Source: Desulfobacteraceae bacterium (GTDB lineage: Bacteria; Desulfobacterota; Desulfobacteria; Desulfobacterales; Desulfosalsimonadaceae). Taken from it: a DNA stretch of 64,000 bases. Within the stretch, counting starts at the first letter, position 1. Every line of letters begins with the position of its first letter. A program made the position numbers and the translations under genes. Shown piece by piece: positions 58,158 through 64,000 of this stretch. The stretch lies in the NCBI GenBank assembly GCA_014237465.1, contig JABZFM010000015.1, positions 1 to 64,000 on the forward strand. The letters run 5' to 3'. The notes below the pieces were generated by a model, which worked only from the letters and a program-made list of their open reading frames with translations, searched no databases and was not told where the DNA came from.

Positions 58158-58472
58158 ATGATGCTAACAAGGATCAAGTCGTAATTCAGATAATTAATAA
58201 CTTTGTTATCTGGGAGAATTGAACAAGCAATCATGACTGGTAAACAGTCTGGATTTTAATAAAACTTCCCCCTCATACGCTGCTATCATTACTATAAAAC
58301 GCCACGCATGCTTCTCAACCCGCCGATATAAAATATAAAACATTTAGCTCATCATCACCCGGAGGATAACTGTAAAAAATTTACTTGACAAAGCAATATA
58401 TAACTTTTTATACTATAAATAATTATATATAAATATTTTTATAAGCACCATCTTAACTGAAAGATTTTTTAC
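58158..58472. other. AT-rich gap with promoter of the PadR gene
   Basis: About 315 bases. A hairpin-forming CAGATAA/TTATCTG pair lies at about 58187-58217. A promoter (58385-58413) precedes the PadR gene. Nothing else was found. Confidence 0.5.
58385..58413 (+). promoter_or_regulatory. Promoter of the PadR/iron-sulfur operon
   Basis: TTGACA (58385-58390), 17 bases and TTATAC (58408-58413), followed by an AT-rich stretch with TATATAAATA, in which PadR-type repressors commonly bind. Confidence 0.5.
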
Positions 58473-59024
58473 ATGCTTAAATACGCCCTGCTTGGTTTCC
58501 TGAAATATAACGCAAAAACAGGCTATGAACTCAAACAGACAATGGATACATCCACCAGTCATTTCTGGCATGCCAAACAGAGCCAGATTTATACCACGCT
58601 TAAAAAACTGGAAGAAGCCGGACAGGTCTCCTCTCTCCTTGAACACCAGGAAAGTCGTCCTGACCGGCGGGTTTATACTATTACGGAATCCGGAATAAAG
58701 GCTTTGCAGGAATGGCTGGCAAAACCTGTGACCGACCCTGAAACAGTCAAGCACACGCTACTCTTAAAACTATTTTTCTCAGCCAACCAGGAAAAACAAT
58801 TCCTCTTGGCACAGTTGGGCCTGCAGCGTACCCTTCACGAACAACAGATGGAACACTATCAATCTGAAACAAAAGATATCATTAAAGAGGTCGCAGCCAG
58901 TGTGCCGGCGTTAAAGCAAGATGCCCATATGTGGGAGGCAACCCGGCGGTTCGGGGAACTTTATGAAGAGATGAACCTTAAGTGGATCAATGAAACTATT
59001 TCCATGCTGCAAAAAAAATTTTAA
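58473..59024 (+). CDS. PadR-family transcriptional regulator
   Basis: 183 residues. The PadR winged helix has LKYALLGFLKYNAKTGYELKQTMD, FWHAKQSQIYTTLKKLEEAGQVSS and RRVYTITESGIKALQEWL; a C-terminal coiled helix (Vir-C type) follows. It is a repressor responding to small compounds. It stands 40 bases before the 4Fe-4S gene, its probable target. Confidence 0.92.
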   Translation: MLKYALLGFLKYNAKTGYELKQTMDTSTSHFWHAKQSQIYTTLKKLEEAGQVSSLLEHQESRPDRRVYTITESGIKALQEWLAKPVTDPETVKHTLLLKLFFSANQEKQFLLAQLGLQRTLHEQQMEHYQSETKDIIKEVAASVPALKQDAHMWEATRRFGELYEEMNLKWINETISMLQKKF

Positions 59025-59064
59025 CGTCTGCCATAAAAAACTTTAATACAAGAAAGGACAAATC

Positions 59065-60147
59065 ATGAGCGATGAAATTTATCACAAGCTGGCAAAGCTG
59101 CTTGACACCCTGCCAAACGGATTTCCCGCCACACCCAACGGTGTTGAAATCAAATTGCTGAAAAAAATTTTTACCCCTGAAGAGGCGGACCTTTTTATGG
59201 ATTTACGGCTTACCGCTGAAACACCGAAACAGATCGCGGAACGGACCGGAAGACCTTTAAAAGGCTTAGATGAACAACTTGTCTCCATGTGGAAAAGAGG
59301 TGAATTGTTTGGTGTGGACTTAAATGGATTTAAAATGTTTAAGATGATTCCCTGGGTCCTCGGTATCTATGAATTTCAACTAAAACGCATGGACCGTGAA
59401 TTTGCGGAACTGTGTGAAGAATATGCACCTTTTATGGCCAAACAATTTTTTACCGAAAAGCCCCAGTTTATGCAGACCATTCCCATTGAGCAGGAAATAT
59501 CTGAAAAACATGAAACCCTGTCCTATGAAAAAGTCTCCACGATCATTGAAAATGGGCTGTCTTTTGCGGTTGCGGATTGCATCTGCAAAAAGGAAAAAAG
59601 CCTTTTAGATGAGCGTTGTGACAAGCCCATGGAAGTATGCCTTGCTATTGCGCCGATTCCCGGGGCATTTGATAATTTTGCCCATTGGGGCAGACCCATA
59701 TCAAAACAGGAAGCCTATGATGTGCTGAAAACATCAGAGGAAGCCGGCCTTGTTCATTTAACCCAGAACATTGAAAGCGAGCATTTCTTTATCTGTAATT
59801 GCTGCGGATGCTGCTGCGGAATCCTTCGAGGCATGAATGAGTATGGCTTCACAGATGCCATTAACTCAAATTTTTGCGCTAAAATCGACCCGGACACCTG
59901 TATCTCATGTGGTGTATGTGAGGAAGAACGATGCCAGGTCAAAGCCATTGAAGAGGTGGATGAAGTTTTTCGTGTAATCGAGGAGCGGTGCATCGGGTGC
60001 GGGCTTTGTATCTCCACATGCCCGTCGGAATCTATCCAACTGGTTAGAAAAGATGCCCAAGACATCACAAAACCGCCAAAGAATGAAATGGACTGGTTGA
60101 AAGTAAGAGGGGGGAACCGCGGTGTGGATTTCAGCGACTATATTTAA
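59065..60147 (+). CDS. Paralogous winged-helix-like 4Fe-4S protein with CxCCGCCC cluster
   Basis: 360 residues. The N-terminal part has a helix-turn-helix-like segment (TAETPKQIAERTGRPLKGLDEQL), residues 244-251 form CNCCGCCC, and two ferredoxin clusters follow (CISCGVCEEERC, CIGCGLCISTCP). It is a paralogue of the protein at 49.3 kb, with the same order of parts. AAGGACAA lies before the ATG. Whether the Cys cluster binds an extra iron-sulfur centre or a metal is unknown. Confidence 0.8.
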   Translation: MSDEIYHKLAKLLDTLPNGFPATPNGVEIKLLKKIFTPEEADLFMDLRLTAETPKQIAERTGRPLKGLDEQLVSMWKRGELFGVDLNGFKMFKMIPWVLGIYEFQLKRMDREFAELCEEYAPFMAKQFFTEKPQFMQTIPIEQEISEKHETLSYEKVSTIIENGLSFAVADCICKKEKSLLDERCDKPMEVCLAIAPIPGAFDNFAHWGRPISKQEAYDVLKTSEEAGLVHLTQNIESEHFFICNCCGCCCGILRGMNEYGFTDAINSNFCAKIDPDTCISCGVCEEERCQVKAIEEVDEVFRVIEERCIGCGLCISTCPSESIQLVRKDAQDITKPPKNEMDWLKVRGGNRGVDFSDYI

Positions 60148-60262
60148 GCTGAAATAGTTCAGGCTTGATCTGACAATCCTATTGCAAAAAAGAGGATTAC
60201 AGGTTTTGATATAGGTGGCTAAACCTTAAAAAATATCAAAACACAAAAGGAGGAATTAGACA

Positions 60263-61024
60263 ATGGAGCAATCAGTTCGAATTATGCCGTGCCTTGACAT
60301 GCAGAACGGACGCGTCGTCAAAGGCGTTCATTTCGTGGATATTCGGGATGCCGGTGATCCGGTCGAATGTGCAAGGGCGTATTGCGACGCCGGTGCAGAT
60401 GAACTGGCCCTTTTGGATATCACGGCCACGGTGGAAGGCAGAGCCACCATGCTTGATATTGTTACGCGTGTCGCAGAGGTCACCACGGTTCCATTGACCG
60501 TTGGCGGCGGAATTTCCGACGTGAAATCGGCCGAAGCAGTATTAAACGCAGGCGCAAACAAAGTCTCGACCAGCAGTGCCGCCTTCCGGAATCCCGAACT
60601 GATCCCGGAAATGGTGAATGTGCTGGGCGCTGATAACGTGACAGTGGCCATTGATGTGGACCGGAACAAAGCCCTCCCCTCAGGCTATGAAGTTTATATT
60701 GACGGCGGACGAACGGCCACCGGTGCTGATGCAGTGGAATGGGCCAAACGTGTGGATGGTTTCGGGGTGCCGGTCATTCTTCCTACAAGTAAGGCGGGCG
60801 ACGGTGCGCAAACCGGATTTGATCTGCCGGTAATCCATGCTATCAAGGAAGCGGTTTCAGCCGAGGTTGTGGCGTCCGGCGGCGCGGGGAAACTGGAACA
60901 CTTCTATGGGGCCGCACAGGCTGGGGCGACCATCCTGCTTGCCGCGTCCGTGTTCCATTTCGGGCTCATCGGCATCGATGACTTAAAGGACTACCTCCGG
61001 GGCCGGGGGATGAATATCCGCTAA
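60263..61024 (+). CDS. hisF: HisF-like cyclase protein
   Basis: 253 residues, the length of HisF. The beta-alpha barrel has MPCLDMQNGRVVKG with the first catalytic Asp, VTVAIDVDRN with the second, GGRTATGADAVEW and VASGGAGKLEHF. In HisF the loop after strand 6 usually reads LTSMDRDG, here LPTSKAGDG, so substrate binding may differ. It would close the imidazole ring in histidine synthesis, but no other his gene is near. AAAGGAGG lies before the ATG. Confidence 0.85.
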   Translation: MEQSVRIMPCLDMQNGRVVKGVHFVDIRDAGDPVECARAYCDAGADELALLDITATVEGRATMLDIVTRVAEVTTVPLTVGGGISDVKSAEAVLNAGANKVSTSSAAFRNPELIPEMVNVLGADNVTVAIDVDRNKALPSGYEVYIDGGRTATGADAVEWAKRVDGFGVPVILPTSKAGDGAQTGFDLPVIHAIKEAVSAEVVASGGAGKLEHFYGAAQAGATILLAASVFHFGLIGIDDLKDYLRGRGMNIR

Positions 61025-61492
61025 AAAAACCATTAAGTGATCTGGTTGTGATCTGGGGTCAGACCCCAATTCCGGCTCTTTGCAAACAATGCCGGCCAAC
61101 AATGCCCCAGTTCATAGCCGTTCATAAAAACTGCCACGAAAATTCAAAATTAAAGATGCGACCCTGTTCTGCTGCCTCTCCACTGCCTCTTTACGTTTAT
61201 CAGATCCCTTGATACCATCCCAAAAGAAAAAACAAGTGCCGGTCCACAATCTTTTTACAGAATATGATAATCAAGGGCTGATACCATTTACACCCCCTTT
61301 CAACCGAATACGACGATTGTTGCTGATAATTAAGTAAGGTGTTCCCGGAATTCTCGTTATTATTAAAGTTTACCGATGGACAATACGTAAAAAGAATGAC
61401 AATATGAACAAAAAATGAGAAATCCAACTCATGGAATTTAAACTGTATCGACATATGCGCCTTTATTTTTTTTGCAATTGGAGGATTTTCTA
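61025..61492. other. Intergenic region with a short palindrome
   Basis: About 470 bases. TGGGGTC-A-GACCCCA (61054-61068) is a perfect palindrome close after the hisF stop and may work as a terminator hairpin. It resembles a dispersed bacterial motif. No small gene was seen. The last part carries the histidine kinase leader. Confidence 0.5.
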
Positions 61493-63685
61493 ATGGATGT
61501 CAAGCCAACTTATGAGGAATTAGAAAAAGCGCTTCAAAAGAGTGAAAAAAAATTCAGGGATTTTTATGAAAATTCTGTAATGGGTCTTTTCCAGACTGAA
61601 ATAGACGGCAGGCTCCTGATGCTGAACCGGAAATGCGCTGAAATTTTCGGGTATGACTCGCCTGCCCTGGCGCTTGAAGCGGTAAAAAATGTTAATGATA
61701 TTTATGTTTATCCCGAAAAACGATTACAGCTCATTTCGGATATTAAAAAAAATGGGTTTATCCGGGATGTGGAAATTGAGTGTAAAAAATCAAATGGTGA
61801 TTTGTTCTGGATAAATCTTAATACCATTAAATCCGTTGAAGAAGACGGCAGTATTTTTTTTAACGGCATTCTGTCAGATATAACGGAGCGCAAATTCGCT
61901 GAAGCGGAATTGAAAAAATTTAAAACAATTTCCGACCAGGCAAATTACGGCACGACGATAGTGGATCTTGACGGCAATTTTATTTATATAAATGAAAATT
62001 TTGCGCTGATGCACGGATTTTATCCTGATGAACTGGCAGAAAAAAATCTTGAAATCTTTCACACCAAAGAGCAAATGGGTCACGTCGACAGGCTGAATGA
62101 AAAACTGGTAAATGAAGGCGGTTATTCGGCCGAAGAAGTCTGGCATGTTAGAAAAGATGGTTCTGTTTTTCCAACGATCATGAACGGATACATTATCAAA
62201 AAAGATGATGGCAGCCCCTATTTAATGGCTGCAACCGCCATTGACATCACCGACCGTAAGCTGGCCGAAGAAGCGCTGAAAAAGAGTGAAGCAAAATATC
62301 GTCTTATTTGTAATAAAATCCCCATCGGCATTTTCCATTATGACAAACAGGGCGTTATTACCGTGTGCAATGAACAATCAGCGGAAATAGCCGGAACATC
62401 AATTGAAAATCTCATCGATTTTAACCTGCTGGAAAACCTGAAAAATGAACATATGTTAACCGCAGTGAAAGATTCTCTGGATGGAAAAACGCGTCATTTG
62501 GAAGGAAAATATTCGTCTGTAACCGGTGACAAGACAACCTATACCAAATCAGATTTTATTCCGCTTATTTCAGACGGTGATTTTGTGGAAGGCGGCATCG
62601 GCGTGGTAGAGGATGTCACAGAAAAAATAATGGCGGCAAAAGCCCTGCGGGAGAGCCAGCATCAACTGAAATCCATTATTAATAACGCGTCGGCGGTTAT
62701 CTATCTTAAGGATAAACAGGGGAAATTTATTCTCATCAACAGGCAGTTTGAAACCCTGTTTCATATCACTCAAGAAGAGATCTTCGCTAAAACCGATTAT
62801 GATATATTTCCCAGGGAAATTTCCGATCGTTTAAAGGAAAACGATTTAAAGGTTATTGAAGCGGGCATGCCCCTTGAATTTGAGGAGAACGTTCTTCATG
62901 ATGATGGGATACATACGTATATTTCCATTAAATTTCCCATTCAGGATGCTTCAGGGACGACTTATGGTGTGTGTGGCATTTCAAGCGATATCAGCGATCG
63001 AAAGCAGGCGGAGGAGGAACTGACAAAATCTCATGAAAAGTTGCGCAATCTCTCAGTATATCTCCAATCTGCAAGGGAACAGGAACGGACACACATTGCC
63101 CGTGAGGTTCATGATGATCTGGGACAGGCATTAACCGCGATAAAACTGGACCTTTCCTGGTTAAAAGAAAAAATTCCCAAAAAGGAAAAAACGGTTGTTA
63201 AAAAGGCTGAAAAAACCATTGCGCTTGTGCATAATGCCATCAAGTCGGTCCAGCGAATCATTTCAGAATTAAGACCCGGATTGTTAAATGATCTGGGACT
63301 TGCAGCAGCAATGGAATGGCAGATAAAAGAATTTGAGGAACGGACGGGCATCAAAACAGATATGACGATCGATCCTGAAGAGCCTGAGTTAGATAACGCG
63401 CTTTCCACAACAATTTTTCGGATTTTTCAGGAAACCCTCACAAATATCACCCGCCATTCACAGGCGACATGTATTAAAGTGCGCTTAAAAGAAAGAGACG
63501 GCATTATAGAACTTATTGTAAGAGATAACGGGGTCGGGATAACCGAGGATCAGATTGCCCACCGCGATTCATTCGGGTTGATGGGGATGATGGAACGGGC
63601 CCATGCGGCTGGGGGGGAGATAAAAATTTCAGGGAATCCGGGCAGGGGGACCATGATGGCGGTGCATGTTCCGGTTAAAAAATAA
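61493..63685 (+). CDS. Multi-PAS sensor histidine kinase (NarX/DesK-type catalytic part)
   Basis: 730 residues from ATG at 61493 (GGAGG 8 bases upstream). Four PAS domains lie roughly at 15-140, 145-265, 270-390 and 395-525 (each with a D-x-T/S-E/D-R-K linker, as in LSDITERKFAEAE). Then HisKA_3 follows with the phosphorylated His in REVHDDLGQALTAIK, and the HATPase domain with FRIFQETLTNITRHSQ, VRDNGVGI and GLMGMMERA. No membrane segment was found, so it is cytoplasmic. No response regulator is visible within the window. Confidence 0.92.
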   Translation: MDVKPTYEELEKALQKSEKKFRDFYENSVMGLFQTEIDGRLLMLNRKCAEIFGYDSPALALEAVKNVNDIYVYPEKRLQLISDIKKNGFIRDVEIECKKSNGDLFWINLNTIKSVEEDGSIFFNGILSDITERKFAEAELKKFKTISDQANYGTTIVDLDGNFIYINENFALMHGFYPDELAEKNLEIFHTKEQMGHVDRLNEKLVNEGGYSAEEVWHVRKDGSVFPTIMNGYIIKKDDGSPYLMAATAIDITDRKLAEEALKKSEAKYRLICNKIPIGIFHYDKQGVITVCNEQSAEIAGTSIENLIDFNLLENLKNEHMLTAVKDSLDGKTRHLEGKYSSVTGDKTTYTKSDFIPLISDGDFVEGGIGVVEDVTEKIMAAKALRESQHQLKSIINNASAVIYLKDKQGKFILINRQFETLFHITQEEIFAKTDYDIFPREISDRLKENDLKVIEAGMPLEFEENVLHDDGIHTYISIKFPIQDASGTTYGVCGISSDISDRKQAEEELTKSHEKLRNLSVYLQSAREQERTHIAREVHDDLGQALTAIKLDLSWLKEKIPKKEKTVVKKAEKTIALVHNAIKSVQRIISELRPGLLNDLGLAAAMEWQIKEFEERTGIKTDMTIDPEEPELDNALSTTIFRIFQETLTNITRHSQATCIKVRLKERDGIIELIVRDNGVGITEDQIAHRDSFGLMGMMERAHAAGGEIKISGNPGRGTMMAVHVPVKK

Positions 63686-63831
63686 CAGGTTTTTTTAAAG
63701 ATGTGTAAAGTCCAAGCTCGAAAACCAAGACGAAGAATGGAGTCACCCACCCCTCGGTGGCTCTCGGAATTATGAATTAAAAGTGACTCTGATCACCTGA
63801 GCTCCTAATATAAAAAGAGCTTGAATCAGCC

Positions 63832-64000
63832 CTATTCTTCCACATAACTCGGGCATTCTCTTTTGTCCTCTATGTACGGCTTAATGTCTAAAATGGGGGT
63901 GCCGTCAATCATATCCGCATGATTCACCGTGATGATATTTGCCTCAACATTTAATACCGTTAACACAGACAAACCGATGGGATTGGGGCGATACGGTGAA
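63832..64000 (-). CDS. trmO: TrmO-like (tRNA t6A37 methyltransferase), 3' end only
   Basis: The hand-translated minus-strand frame reads SPYRPNPIGLSVLTVLN and then DMIDGTPILDIKPYIEDK, before stop TAG at 63834-63832. YRPNPIG and DGTPxLDIKPY are hallmarks of the TrmO/YaeB (UPF0066) family, which methylates N6-threonylcarbamoyladenosine in tRNA. The start lies beyond the window end. Confidence 0.88.
   Translation of the reverse strand, partial: SPYRPNPIGLSVLTVLNVEANIITVNHADMIDGTPILDIKPYIEDKRECPSYVEE

Noticed and set aside
1-64000. tRNA, rRNA, CRISPR arrays, phage or intact insertion sequences
   Set aside because: No tRNA-like CCA or GGTTCGAATCC block, regular spacer repeats, integrase or transposase genes were recognised when reading the window.

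Overview
The window looks like chromosomal DNA of a strictly anaerobic sulfate-reducing bacterium of the Desulfobacterota, most likely a Desulfobacterales-type organism. The support is gene content rather than any marker gene. There is an oxygen/superoxide defence cluster typical of sulfate reducers: cytochrome bd, FprA flavodiiron protein, rubredoxins, desulfoferrodoxin, rubrerythrin, ferritin-like protein and flavodoxins. There are also small c3-like multihaem cytochromes, an octahaem HAO-family cytochrome, NapH-type iron-sulfur membrane proteins, a corrinoid methyltransferase set and a probable in-frame UGA selenoprotein. No rRNA, tRNA, CRISPR array, phage or intact insertion sequence was seen. 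Short non-autonomous inverted-repeat elements are common between genes.

Layout. 0-12 kb: a DUF362/NapH-type redox pair, moeA, an FGGY sugar kinase, an SDR, a D-cysteine-desulfhydrase-like PLP enzyme, a DhlA-like haloalkane dehalogenase, a hydrolase relic, a second NapH-type protein and a small SEC-C protein missed by length cut-offs. 12-16 kb: a flavin reductase/arsenate-reductase fusion, a HEAT-like protein, the octahaem HAO-family cytochrome and a ferredoxin. 16-24 kb: the oxygen-defence cluster, all on the minus strand. 24-31 kb: sfsA, a sigma-54 activator, a Crp/Fnr regulator diverging from an HD-domain/ferredoxin/siroheme-reductase-like operon, and a double USP protein. 31-35 kb: TetR plus a cytoplasmic-looking penicillin-acylase homologue, which overlaps a relic of a corrinoid-reactivation gene. 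34.7-39.5 kb: a saccharopine-dehydrogenase-like protein and a three-component corrinoid methyltransferase module. That module is bracketed by two copies of the same truncated flavodoxin 5' end. 39.5-47 kb: a tetrahaem cytochrome with a Tat nitroreductase, another nitroreductase, alanine dehydrogenase, an SCP2 protein, an M24 peptidase, a pentapeptide protein and a phosphoesterase. 47-52 kb: TetR, the AhpD-like selenoprotein, and a GntR/iron-sulfur pair. 52-64 kb: a TetR/AGPS-like/glycerol-3-phosphate dehydrogenase operon (ether-lipid candidate), DUF169, a frameshifted NAD(P)-binding gene, DUF3795, a PadR/iron-sulfur pair, an orphan HisF, a four-PAS histidine kinase and the end of trmO.

The most notable observations are these. 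(1) A 368-residue AhpD-like gene is interrupted only by a UGA in a C-x-x-U motif, with a SECIS-like hairpin at the right distance. (2) A 50-nt segment encoding the same C-terminal tail and stop is shared by two unrelated genes 50 kb apart. (3) Inverted-repeat elements, two copies with 8-9 bp flanking duplications, repeatedly supply or abut the stop codons of neighbouring genes. (4) Direct repeats of a truncated flavodoxin gene flank the methyltransferase module. (5) Two paralogous iron-sulfur proteins with a cysteine cluster containing CCGCCC each sit behind a different type of transcriptional regulator. All assignments come from reading the sequence; no database search was run.
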